Shown here piece by piece: positions 14,657-22,952 of a stretch of 64,000 nt of DNA. The stretch is from Dyadobacter frigoris. GTDB taxonomy: Bacteria; Bacteroidota; Bacteroidia; Cytophagales; Spirosomataceae. The DNA lies in NCBI RefSeq assembly GCF_005280585.1, contig NZ_SZVO01000026.1, forward strand, positions 1 to 64,000, in the 5' to 3' direction. Numbering within the stretch: the stretch's first letter is position 1; every line of letters starts with the position of its first letter. Made by a program: the position numbers and the translations under genes. Under the pieces are notes generated by a model, which worked only from the letters and a program-made list of their open reading frames with translations, was not told the origin of the DNA and made no database searches.

Positions 14657-17600
14657 ATGGACACTGTCGCGCAGGGCTTTTTTATGCTCAGGAGACCCAT
14701 GTTTCCACTTGAAACACTTTATGATTTTAATGCGAAGGTGGGCGATTTCCCAGAACTGTTCGAGCCCGAACTAACCAGAATTTTCTCGCAGCCGCTTGCT
14801 TCTCAGGCGCTGTTCACGGCTTCTCCCGGACTTTACCAGGCCTTTTTAAAAAGCAAGGAGGGAAAAGGCAATGTGGGAGCCAAACTGTTTTTGACATTAT
14901 ATAAATACATGGTACGGATGTGTAGCCGGGCTACACCATACGGGCTGTTTGCCGGCATTGCCACAGGTACCCTCTCTGATCAAAGTGCCATTGAATTCGG
15001 TGAACAGGACATACATTTTGAAACACACACGCGTCTGGACATGGCAATCTTGCACAAAATAATTTCCGATTTCGAGCAAAGGGAACACATTCGTAAACAT
15101 ATAAGGTTTTATGTCAATTCCAGCCTTTATGATTTACACGGGTGCTATCGGTACGTGGAGGCAGTGGAGACCGATGATGTTACAACGCATGTGCTGTCAG
15201 GCATAGAAGCCAATCAGAACTTGGACTGTTTTATCGCGCTTGCGCGTAAGGGCTGCACTATTGCCCAAATGGAAGAAACACTGAACAAGACCATGCCAAT
15301 CGGGCAGGCAAATCACCTGATTTCTGCGGCCATCCAGGCACAGCTTCTGGTCAGTGAACTACAAGCCAATGTGACAGGACCGCTGTATGAAAAGGTTCTC
15401 GTCGAAAAGCTTGGGAACATACAGGCTAAGGCGGAAGCTGAATGGCTCATAAAACTTAAAAAGTTGATCGATGACAGATCACCCAGCGTCGAAAACCTGG
15501 TTATGGCGAAAAATCTGCTTCGTGAAAATTTCCCCGAAATAGGTGTTAATACGATCATTCAGACTGATGTCCGCTTCCAAACCAGGCAATGCACAATCGG
15601 TCAAGGCTGTGTTGACATTTTATTAAGTGAGTTTGAGCCTATCCGGTTTCTGTTATCGTCTGAGCGGGTCACCGCGCTTGAAAATTTCAAGAACGATTTC
15701 TATGAGCGATATGAAAACAGGGAGATCCCACTGCTGGAGGCACTAGACAATGAGTCTGGAATCGGTTACGGGGACATTTTGCCAGGTAGCGGTGACGAGC
15801 TACCGCTAATTGACAATATAAGTCTTCCTGAGACCAAACAAGCCGCAGATTTTGAGCCATTGTCTGCATTAAAACAACAGCTTATAGAAAGGGTTTTGAC
15901 TAATCAAAGCGTATCGGTTTGTCTGACAAATGAGGATCTATCTCAACCCGGCAGCGGACCTATCCACCAACCAGGAGATTTCTACCTCATGGGCAGTCTG
16001 ATAACATCCAGTTTGAAGGAGCTTGATAAAGGAAACTTCAAATTTATGCTCAGAGCAGCAGGCGGCACCAGTGGCTTTGAGCTAATAGGCAGATTCTGCC
16101 ATGCTGATCCGGACCTTGAAACGCTGGTCAAGTCTGCAACCGGAGAACACTATCAGAACTCTGAAACCATTTTTGCCGAGATTGCTCACCTGCCCCAGCC
16201 CAGGACAGGCAATATTCTTCAGCGCCCGCATTTAGGGAGATACGAAATTGTCTATCTGGCTCAAAGTACATTATTTGAGCACCATCAGATCCATTCCAGT
16301 GACCTGATGGTAAGCGTACCGAACGGAAATGAAGTAGTCCTGCGAAGCAAAAGGCTAAACAAAAGAATTGTCCCGCGGATGTCGACAGCCCACAACTTTA
16401 CAACCGGCCTTCCTGTGTACAGATTTTTATGTGAAGTCTCCGGTCAGGACAGCCCAAGGATACATGGCTGGAATTGGGGCCAACTGAAAAACCGTCATTT
16501 TCTTCCCAGAGTTGAGTGCAAGCACTGGATCATTAGCAGAGCCGTCTGGACTTTGGAAAAAGCGCTTTACCCTCAGCTTTTATTAAATGACCCAGATTTT
16601 CGGACAGCATGGGAACGGGTTTGTGACCTACTGAATTTACCGCGCTTTTTAATCCTTTTTCAAGCAGACAACGAGCTTTTGATTGATTGTTGCAGCGACG
16701 TTTCTTTGCTGATTCTTAAAGATATCTTTAAAAAGGAAGAAAAAATCAGGCTCACTGAATTTTTAGAAAAGCCAAAGCAAGGGCTTCTTGTGCATGACAA
16801 CAATCATTTTACCAATGAAATTGTCCTTCCATTCCGTGGTCAATCAACACCTGCAAAATCTATTTTCCCGTCAGTAGAATCTTCACAACAGAGTATAAAA
16901 ATTGAAAGGGATTTCCCAACCGGAAGCGCCTGGCTTTACGTGAAGCTCTACTGCGGAACCAGAACTGCCGACGAGCTTCTTGTTGACCTGATCAGGCCCT
17001 TCTGTACGAAGCTGTTTGAATCAGGAAGGATAGAAAAATGGTTTTTTATCCGCTACCGGGATCCTGCCCCACATATTCGTCTGAGGTTCTACCACGGCAG
17101 CCGGCCCGGTTTCTGGCGATACGTCCTTGAATCGTTGCATGAGTTTTTAAAATCAAAAATGCAAAACCTGACTGTCAACAGGTTTCAGACAGATACCTAC
17201 AAAAGGGAAATTGAACGATACGCTGGGCTCAACCCACTGCACACAGAATCCATCTTCCATGCCGACAGCGACTCGGTCCTGATGATGCTTGAAATTCTGC
17301 GGGCGCTGGACCCGGATGCCAGGTGGCTGGCGGGTCTTTGCGGGGTGGACCGTCTTTTAGATGATTTCGGTTTGAATAGAGAAGAAAAACAAGAGCTAGC
17401 CCAGAACGTTTATTCAAGTATGTTCCAAGAATTTAAAGGCGACGGTTCCTTGACAATACAGCTCAACAGCCAGTACAGAAAACACAAGGGCATGGTCTAC
17501 GCTACGCTAAATCAGGATAAATCCACAATGGATCCCAAGCTTACCGAAATCCTCGGGAATCGGTCTATGAAAATCCGGTCGCATTTGAATAGCGAAAATC

Positions 17601-17752
17601 ACGGTAAACCCATTGATCATCAGTTGATCATCAGTTTTGCGCACATGTTTTTAAATCGACTGTATATATCAAAATCCAGGGAGCAGGAACTGCTTACCTA
17701 TCACTATTTGACTAAATATTATAATTCAATAAATAAACGAAAAATCCAGTGA
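14657..17752 (+). CDS. lanB: Class I lanthipeptide dehydratase LanB, full length
   Basis: The 1031-residue protein joins both halves of a class I dehydratase. The N-terminal glutamylation domain (about 1-690) has FFMLRRPMFPLETLYDF, RATPYGLFAGIATG and NSSLYDLHGCYRYVEA. The C-terminal elimination domain (SpaB_C type, about 765-1025) has GSAWLYVKLYCG, FFIRYRDPAPHIRLRF, DTYKREIERYAG and ESIFHADSDSVL. The enzyme uses glutamyl-tRNA to glutamylate Ser and Thr of the precursor and then eliminates glutamate to give dehydroalanine and dehydrobutyrine. The expected substrate is the Thr-rich peptide at 19901. The start could also be the ATG at 14684 (MLRRPMF). The gene precedes the regulator pair on the same strand. 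Confidence 0.93.
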   Translation: MDTVAQGFFMLRRPMFPLETLYDFNAKVGDFPELFEPELTRIFSQPLASQALFTASPGLYQAFLKSKEGKGNVGAKLFLTLYKYMVRMCSRATPYGLFAGIATGTLSDQSAIEFGEQDIHFETHTRLDMAILHKIISDFEQREHIRKHIRFYVNSSLYDLHGCYRYVEAVETDDVTTHVLSGIEANQNLDCFIALARKGCTIAQMEETLNKTMPIGQANHLISAAIQAQLLVSELQANVTGPLYEKVLVEKLGNIQAKAEAEWLIKLKKLIDDRSPSVENLVMAKNLLRENFPEIGVNTIIQTDVRFQTRQCTIGQGCVDILLSEFEPIRFLLSSERVTALENFKNDFYERYENREIPLLEALDNESGIGYGDILPGSGDELPLIDNISLPETKQAADFEPLSALKQQLIERVLTNQSVSVCLTNEDLSQPGSGPIHQPGDFYLMGSLITSSLKELDKGNFKFMLRAAGGTSGFELIGRFCHADPDLETLVKSATGEHYQNSETIFAEIAHLPQPRTGNILQRPHLGRYEIVYLAQSTLFEHHQIHSSDLMVSVPNGNEVVLRSKRLNKRIVPRMSTAHNFTTGLPVYRFLCEVSGQDSPRIHGWNWGQLKNRHFLPRVECKHWIISRAVWTLEKALYPQLLLNDPDFRTAWERVCDLLNLPRFLILFQADNELLIDCCSDVSLLILKDIFKKEEKIRLTEFLEKPKQGLLVHDNNHFTNEIVLPFRGQSTPAKSIFPSVESSQQSIKIERDFPTGSAWLYVKLYCGTRTADELLVDLIRPFCTKLFESGRIEKWFFIRYRDPAPHIRLRFYHGSRPGFWRYVLESLHEFLKSKMQNLTVNRFQTDTYKREIERYAGLNPLHTESIFHADSDSVLMMLEILRALDPDARWLAGLCGVDRLLDDFGLNREEKQELAQNVYSSMFQEFKGDGSLTIQLNSQYRKHKGMVYATLNQDKSTMDPKLTEILGNRSMKIRSHLNSENHGKPIDHQLIISFAHMFLNRLYISKSREQELLTYHYLTKYYNSINKRKIQ

Positions 17753-17898
17753 AGCTAATGTTCTACTTTACTCCCATAAGTTGTAGAAATAATTCATAAA
17801 ATAATTAACTTGTGGTAACAACCTGCATGGAAGCATGTTGAACCTTTTCTGAAGCCCCCTCTGTGTCATGGATTTATTAACCAATAAAATCGACAGAA

Positions 17899-18654
17899 AT
17901 GGAAAAGAAAAAACCTACCACAATGAAGTGCCTGATCGTTGACGATGAAGAGTCAGCGCACATCGCCCTTGGCGAACTGATCGAAAAAACACCATGGCTT
18001 GAGCACTGCGGCAGCTGCTATAGCGTCATGGAGGCAATCAACATGATCGCCAGCGTGCAGCCAGGCATCATATTTCTCGATGTGCAGATGCCTGAAAAGT
18101 CAGGGCTGGACCTGATCAACATGCTACCGTATCCGCGGCCCCATTTCATTTTAACATCCGCTTTCGGCGTGTACGCAGTGGATGGGTTTGATCACCAGGT
18201 GACGGACTTTCTTCTCAAGCCGATTGCAGAAGACCGCTTCATAAAAGCAATACTTAAAACAATCAAACAAGAGACTACCGTCATCACCCTTCAAGCTGCC
18301 GATGAGGATCAGCAACAAACCGCGGGTGATATCTGGTTTCCGACACCTGGCAAAATAGTCAGACTGCGTTACAATGAAATTATTGCGATCGAGGCCCTGA
18401 AGGATTATGTGCGGGTGACCTTTGAACGCGGCACCATTGTCACCCATGGCAACATTGGGAAAATAACGACCAAACTGCCCGAAGACATATTTATCAAAAT
18501 ACACAGGTCCTATGTAATCAACCGCTTTGCGGTCAGGTCAATCGAAAGAAATTCCGTGACTATGATTAACGATCAGGAATGCCCTCTCGCAGGGCGAGGT
18601 GCTGAACGCGAAAGGATTGTCAATTTACTTATGCAAAACAGAAAACAGGCATGA
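17899..18654 (+). CDS. LytTR-family response regulator
   Basis: The 251-residue protein has an N-terminal receiver domain (about 8-125): acidic pocket IVDDEES, phosphoacceptor Asp60 in FLDVQMPEKSG, and LKPI with the conserved lysine. The C-terminal LytTR DNA-binding domain spans about 145-245: IAIEALKDYVRVTF, GTIVTHGNIGK and IHRSYVINRFAVRSIE. Phosphorylation by the kinase encoded next should control its binding to promoter DNA. The stop overlaps the kinase start in an ATGA. Its position between lanB and lanA points to control of this locus, and the shared 18-bp motif is a candidate target. Confidence 0.93.
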   Translation: MEKKKPTTMKCLIVDDEESAHIALGELIEKTPWLEHCGSCYSVMEAINMIASVQPGIIFLDVQMPEKSGLDLINMLPYPRPHFILTSAFGVYAVDGFDHQVTDFLLKPIAEDRFIKAILKTIKQETTVITLQAADEDQQQTAGDIWFPTPGKIVRLRYNEIIAIEALKDYVRVTFERGTIVTHGNIGKITTKLPEDIFIKIHRSYVINRFAVRSIERNSVTMINDQECPLAGRGAERERIVNLLMQNRKQA

Positions 18655-19808
18655 AGATCTTAACAGAAAATCTCTACAACTACCGGAATATCCTTTTTCC
18701 GCTGAGCATCGCCAAGCGCGTGCTGATACATGTTATTTTTTGGGGATTCTTTATCGTTAACCATTTGCTGTTTTTCTTCCCTGATTTTATCGAAAGGATC
18801 AAAGATCCACAGGTATTGTACGCTTACGTGCTCTATTATGGTAGGTTTATTCCAGTCTTTTACCTGGGACGGCTCGTTTACAGCGCTTTGGGAAAAATAT
18901 TCAAAGACTTAATGCTGTTTGCAGCCTTGCTGGTTTGTATGCTTGCAGTAACACATATAGTAACGGTTCTTTTCTACCTGTACTGCCAGCACTATATAGG
19001 CCTTGCAAACCTTCCAGCCAATTTCACCACGTTCGGAATGCGTTATCTGAAGCCGTTTTCTACAAGGGAGAGTACAGATTGGTTTGTTTTTATTTACGAT
19101 CTTCTGGAAATGCAGTTTTTAACGCTGCCAGTCGGGATTAAACTCATCAAGCACATCGTGGCGCGGGATATCAAAGAAATCAGCGACCAAAAAGACAGGG
19201 TCCAGTCTGAGCTGGACTACCTGCGTGCGCAGCTTACACCTCATTTTATTTTCAATATGCTCAACGCCGTTCAGGCAGAGCTGAAATATATCAATAAGAA
19301 GGCTAGTAAATACCTGATCCAGGCAGCAGACCTGATCCGATTCACCCTGTATGATGCAGAGCAGGAATTTATCCCGCTCAAAAAAGAGCTTCACTATGTA
19401 CATCAGTTCGTTGACCTGGAATCGATCCGCACCAGTCGGCGTTCAGAAATCGTATTTGAAATGCAGGGTGAAATTCAGGAAACACACCAGGTACCGACAC
19501 TGCTTTTGATCACGCTGGTAGAAAATGCTTTCAAACATAGCGTGTATGCAACAAACGGCTTTTCTTACGTCAATATATCCAGCGAGGTCTGTGGCGACTG
19601 GCTGGATTTCAGAATAACAAACAGCAAGCCGCAGCACACAAAAGAACCTGATATCGGGCAAAAAAAGCACAAAGGCATTGGCCTGGACAACATCCGAAAG
19701 ACACTGGCGCTGCATTTCCCAAAAAGACACCATCTTGAAATCGATCAAAATGAGGAAACTTTTTCGGTAATCCTGAAAACCCCCTTATCGAAAAAAACCG
19801 ACAACTAA
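18651..19808 (+). CDS. LytS-type sensor histidine kinase
   Basis: This 385-residue membrane kinase has about four N-terminal hydrophobic segments within residues 20-175 (for example VLIHVIFWGFFIVNHLLFFF and LLVCMLAVTHIVTVLFYL). A coiled linker follows, then the His_kinase (PF06580) box LRAQLTPHFIFNMLNAVQAE with the phosphorylated histidine near residue 197. The ATPase domain has TLLLITLVENAFKHS (N box) and HKGIGLDNIRKTL (G box). It lacks a large extracellular domain, so the signal is probably sensed in or at the membrane, possibly the mature lanthipeptide. It is translationally coupled to the regulator. Confidence 0.93.
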   Translation: MKILTENLYNYRNILFPLSIAKRVLIHVIFWGFFIVNHLLFFFPDFIERIKDPQVLYAYVLYYGRFIPVFYLGRLVYSALGKIFKDLMLFAALLVCMLAVTHIVTVLFYLYCQHYIGLANLPANFTTFGMRYLKPFSTRESTDWFVFIYDLLEMQFLTLPVGIKLIKHIVARDIKEISDQKDRVQSELDYLRAQLTPHFIFNMLNAVQAELKYINKKASKYLIQAADLIRFTLYDAEQEFIPLKKELHYVHQFVDLESIRTSRRSEIVFEMQGEIQETHQVPTLLLITLVENAFKHSVYATNGFSYVNISSEVCGDWLDFRITNSKPQHTKEPDIGQKKHKGIGLDNIRKTLALHFPKRHHLEIDQNEETFSVILKTPLSKKTDN

Positions 19809-19824
19809 TATAAATCTTCCGGCG

Positions 19825-19842
19825 GCTGGTATAATAAATTTG
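19825..19842 (+). promoter_or_regulatory. 18-bp shared motif upstream of lanA
   Basis: It reads gctggtataataaatttg and ends 58 bases before the ATG of lanA (19901). It contains TAAATTTG, a match to the Bacteroidetes -7 consensus TAnnTTTG, and differs from the lanC-side copy at two of 18 positions. Confidence 0.65.
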
Positions 19843-19900
19843 CGGCGCATTTGTCTATTGATTTGCTTTGATAAGTATCAATGTTAAATCACTTAAAACA

Positions 19901-20050
19901 ATGCTTATGAAACCTACGGTAAAAAGCCAGGAAACTCCGTTTAAAAAATTTACGATTTCCCGCCTGGAGAAAGCCAAAGGAGCGGCTACTCAAAAGCCCA
20001 GGGAAACAACGATGACCACCAGTGGTACTACCTGCACCCAGGGATGGTAA
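19901..20050 (+). CDS. lanA: Candidate class I lanthipeptide precursor, 49 residues
   Basis: The peptide starts MLMKPTVKSQETPFKKFTIS and continues RLEKAKGAATQKPRE, a hydrophilic leader. It ends TTMTTSGTTCTQGW, a core with seven Thr, one Ser and a single Cys. This composition fits dehydration by the neighbouring LanB and one thioether ring, with the other residues left as dehydrobutyrine. The start may instead be the ATG at 19907; a TTG at 19868 is less likely. It has its own copy of the lan promoter motif and a strong terminator 45 bases after the stop. No double-glycine site is evident. Class I lanthipeptides are known from Bacteroidetes (pinensins of Chitinophaga). The role is inferred from composition and context. 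Confidence 0.78.
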   Translation: MLMKPTVKSQETPFKKFTISRLEKAKGAATQKPRETTMTTSGTTCTQGW

Positions 20051-20094
20051 CTGGCCGGGCGGTTATCTAAGACGAGACAACCCTGTCATTCTTA

Positions 20095-20129
20095 AAGCGG
20101 TATCATGGCTAATCTGTGATACCGCTTTT
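20095..20129 (+). terminator. Terminator after lanA
   Basis: The arms aaagcggtatca (20095-20106) and tgataccgcttt (20118-20129) are perfect complements around an 11-base loop, followed by a short T-rich stretch. It closes the lan locus. Confidence 0.8.
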
Positions 20130-20210
20130 ATGTTGAGGAAAGGTAAAGTGATGCCAGCGAAATCCAGGGAAAAGTACTTCGGCAGCTCTTCAGGTTCATA
20201 ACGAATTGCT

Positions 20211-20330
20211 ATGTCAGCAAGCGACGACAAAGCAAGTAGCGAAAGGTTTTTTTATGCAGAGCAGATCATTTTTCTCGAGGAAAGAATTATTAATCAGGAG
20301 ATTCTACACATCATTAGCATGCTGGCCTGA
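20211..20330 (+). CDS. Possible small protein, 39 residues
   Basis: An open frame from the ATG at 20211 reads MSASDDKASSERFFYAEQII then FLEERIINQEILHIISMLA. It is amphipathic and helix-prone, with no Cys, so it is not a second lanthipeptide precursor. No homologue is recognised, and it may be chance. Nothing else is evident in 20131-20894 apart from the inverted repeat at 20713. Confidence 0.25.
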   Translation: MSASDDKASSERFFYAEQIIFLEERIINQEILHIISMLA

Positions 20331-20712
20331 AGGCAGCCCTTGATTACCGAAGCTTATTGTCAATCCTACGCTATTTTAAAATCGATCAGCGTTGCTTTTT
20401 CAATGCTGTTTGAAGGTGAGTATCTACAGTAAAACCTTATCACTTTTCATAGTAGCCGAAGTTTGACGGAGATCACAAAATACATCTTTTGCCCACTATT
20501 ACATAGGGCATATAATCTGCTGTTCTTAATAGCCAGCCAACTCTCATACAGCCAAACCGGGAAAGTTGGGTTTGATTCTCAATGTTTGAATTTGGGCTCA
20601 TCCAAATTTCAAAGGAAAACCTCACATTCAATAGTAATATGGCGAATAGTATACCCAACACCGTTTTACTTTAAAGAATAATCTTTATATTGAATTCAAA
20701 TAATATACCTTA

Positions 20713-20737
20713 GTGGTGGTATCTAAAATACCACCAC
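20713..20737. repeat. Inverted repeat, terminator-like
   Basis: The arms gtggtggtat and ataccaccac enclose a 5-base loop (ctaaa). It lies about 160 bases upstream of the hydrolase gene, in otherwise featureless DNA. There is no clear T run, so it may be an operator instead. Confidence 0.5.
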
Positions 20738-20894
20738 CAGGGAGTAATTGCCGGGCAATTCTTAATCCGATTTCAGAAATAGGTTGATCCAGTCATCCTT
20801 AATCGAACTTATATCAGAAAGTCAATTAATGTAGGTTTCAATTGAACCGTCAAAATCCATAATGTCAATTCCTAATTTTTTAACATTAATTAAT

Positions 20895-21665
20895 ATGGAA
20901 AAATCTAAGACTATTATACTTATTCACGGAAACTTCGTAAACAACACCAGTTGGGCAGAATGGAAAAGTTATTATGAGCAAAAGGGCTATAAGGTTTACA
21001 CGCCCGCAAACCCTGGACACGATGGCAATCCTGCTGATCTAAGAGCAAAAGTTCATCCTGATCTTGTTAAAACCGGGTTTATTGATGTTGTAAATAACAT
21101 CTCCGAATTAATCAATACTCTACCGGAAAAACCATTGATTATTGGCCACTCGATGGCGGGAATGGCGGCATTGAAATTGATGGAAATGGGAAGGGCAACT
21201 GCGGCTGTAAGTATTGACGGAGCACCGCCAAAAAATGTCTTTCCACCAATTCAAACGCTTAAAACAGTATTACCGGCTTTTGGATTTTTCTCGTTCAATA
21301 AGTACTTTATGGGTAGTCGTAAATGGTACGACAATTCCTTTTTCAATACGATCCCTGATGCAGAAAAAGCAAGAGCGTTCGAAAAATTTGCGGTACCCGA
21401 AAGTTATAAAGTAAGTCGTCAATTGGTCCTTGACTCCTTTTCAAATATAGACTTTAAGAAAGCGCACGTTCCGGTTTTGTTTGTTGGTGGCGGCAGCGAT
21501 CACATTTTCCCTCCTGACCTTACAAGGACAATTGCGGGTAGATACAAGGACGTAAGTAGCCAGGTTGATGTCAAAATATTTGAAGGCAAGAGTCATTTCA
21601 TTTGCGGGGAACCAGGCTGGGAAAAGGTGGCTGATTATATCCTGGAGTGGTATCAGTCCTTGTGA
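20895..21665 (+). CDS. Alpha/beta hydrolase
   Basis: The protein has 256 residues from the ATG at 20895; an upstream ATG at 20862 would add MSIPNFLTLIN. It shows the oxyanion-loop region LIHGNFVNNTSWAEW, the nucleophile elbow GHSMAG (Ser near 86), the acid in VGGGSDHIFPPD (about 202) and the catalytic histidine in EGKSHFICGEPGW (about 234). The fold and triad are clear, but the substrate cannot be read from sequence; esterases and lactonases share this pattern. There is no signal peptide, so it is cytoplasmic. It stands 123 bases before the HD-domain gene. Confidence 0.9.
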   Translation: MEKSKTIILIHGNFVNNTSWAEWKSYYEQKGYKVYTPANPGHDGNPADLRAKVHPDLVKTGFIDVVNNISELINTLPEKPLIIGHSMAGMAALKLMEMGRATAAVSIDGAPPKNVFPPIQTLKTVLPAFGFFSFNKYFMGSRKWYDNSFFNTIPDAEKARAFEKFAVPESYKVSRQLVLDSFSNIDFKKAHVPVLFVGGGSDHIFPPDLTRTIAGRYKDVSSQVDVKIFEGKSHFICGEPGWEKVADYILEWYQSL

Positions 21666-21788
21666 GATTGCAAACAAACAGTGCAACTGGCAAGAACGGC
21701 AGGACGATCAATTACTAATTCCGGCCTGCAAGAATTCCAGTTACAGTGACCAGGCACTACTAAGCATCAAAAGTTGTGTTATTGACCG

Positions 21789-22319
21789 ATGGAGTATTCA
21801 AATAAAATTATTGAAGATCTCATGTCGAAATTCAAGTCGCTCATGGGTGTAGATTATGAAAGGTACAAAAACCACGTATACCGTGTTTTTTTGAACTGCA
21901 CTTTAATCGATAATAAAAAAGATAATGAGGATAAGTATGCCATTGCAGCAGTATTGCATGACGTAGGCATTTGGACTGACCATACCTTTGACTATTTATA
22001 TCCTTCGATAGAGCAGGCCAGAATTCATTTGACTGAAATCGATAGGACAGACTGGATAGCCGAAATTTCCCTGATGATCTATTGGCACCATAAAATGAGT
22101 AAATACCAAGGTACACACGAACACATGGTAGAAACATTCAGAAAAGCGGACTGGATAGATGTATCATTAGGGCTACTGACTTTCAAATCTGACAAGAAGA
22201 AAATCAGTGAAAACAGAAAAAGGTTTCCAAACCTGGGCTTTCATACATTCCTTGTAAAAGAATCGTTGAAGAATTTATTAAAACATCCCACAAACCCATT
22301 GCCCATATTTAAGAAGTGA
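21789..22319 (+). CDS. HD-domain protein
   Basis: The 176-residue protein carries the metal-binding HD pattern: His in YKNHVYRVF (about 28), the HD pair in AAVLHDVGIWTDH (about 57-58), a further His pair in IYWHHKM, and an Asp in KADWIDVSLG (about 118). HD proteins are usually metal-dependent phosphohydrolases. No partner domain is present, so the substrate is unknown. The spacing suggests cotranscription with the preceding hydrolase. Confidence 0.82.
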   Translation: MEYSNKIIEDLMSKFKSLMGVDYERYKNHVYRVFLNCTLIDNKKDNEDKYAIAAVLHDVGIWTDHTFDYLYPSIEQARIHLTEIDRTDWIAEISLMIYWHHKMSKYQGTHEHMVETFRKADWIDVSLGLLTFKSDKKKISENRKRFPNLGFHTFLVKESLKNLLKHPTNPLPIFKK

Positions 22320-22722
22320 AATATTTCGCACAATAAATCACACGTTTGCTTTGCATTAAAGCTTGGCGGACTATTGGGCTTGGCGGTATTTCTCATGAAA
22401 ACCATTAAAAGAAAAACTACAGCAGGACTGATTTCACTTCAATGAAGTAATTATGCTCGCATATTGTTTACCAAATTGATGGAAAGCCCAGCATAAAAGT
22501 ATTTAGGTGGTCAATTACACCGAATTCTCCAGTTTCCAGCACCAACCGACCATTCGCAATTATTAATTAAAAATGTCTTTATCGTGCCGCATGACATTAT
22601 GTGTTACTGTTTACACTGATGCTGTTGGTGTAACGCATCTCTATTACTGCCTTATAAATGAGCGGACGAGATGAAAAAGTACGCATTATCAGGCTGCAAA
22701 TCCCCTTCTGTTATTCGACGAA
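22320..22722. other. Non-coding stretch before IS21
   Basis: No open frame of note and no repeat stands out in these 400 bases. The last four bases (cgaa, 22719-22722) are the IS21 target duplication. Confidence 0.5.
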
Positions 22723-22952
22723 TTGGATATTCCGGAGCATGTTGACCCCATAAAAGCCGGAATGTTTTGGAATGTTAAAGTAGCCTGATTCGCTGGAATC
22801 GCCTGCCATTCCGGCACATATTGACCCCCTTAAAAGTTGAGAACGGAACGTACCGGAGCATGTTGACCCCTCTAAAACGGATTTCGACATGGTGTACCGG
22901 AGCATACTGACCCCCTCTTAGCGTTGGTTTTGGTTTATTTAGTGATCTTTTA

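Noticed and set aside
14422..14712. Open frame of 96 codons between the lanC-like gene and lanB
   Set aside because: It covers the divergent promoter region with the paired 18-bp motifs, overlaps the lanB start and has the composition of random translation.
20211..20330. Second lanthipeptide precursor
   Set aside because: The small frame has no Cys and few Thr, and lacks the promoter motif.
20463..20681. Open frame of 72 codons in the gap after lanA
   Set aside because: No protein-like pattern, no ribosome site and an equally long frame on the opposite strand.
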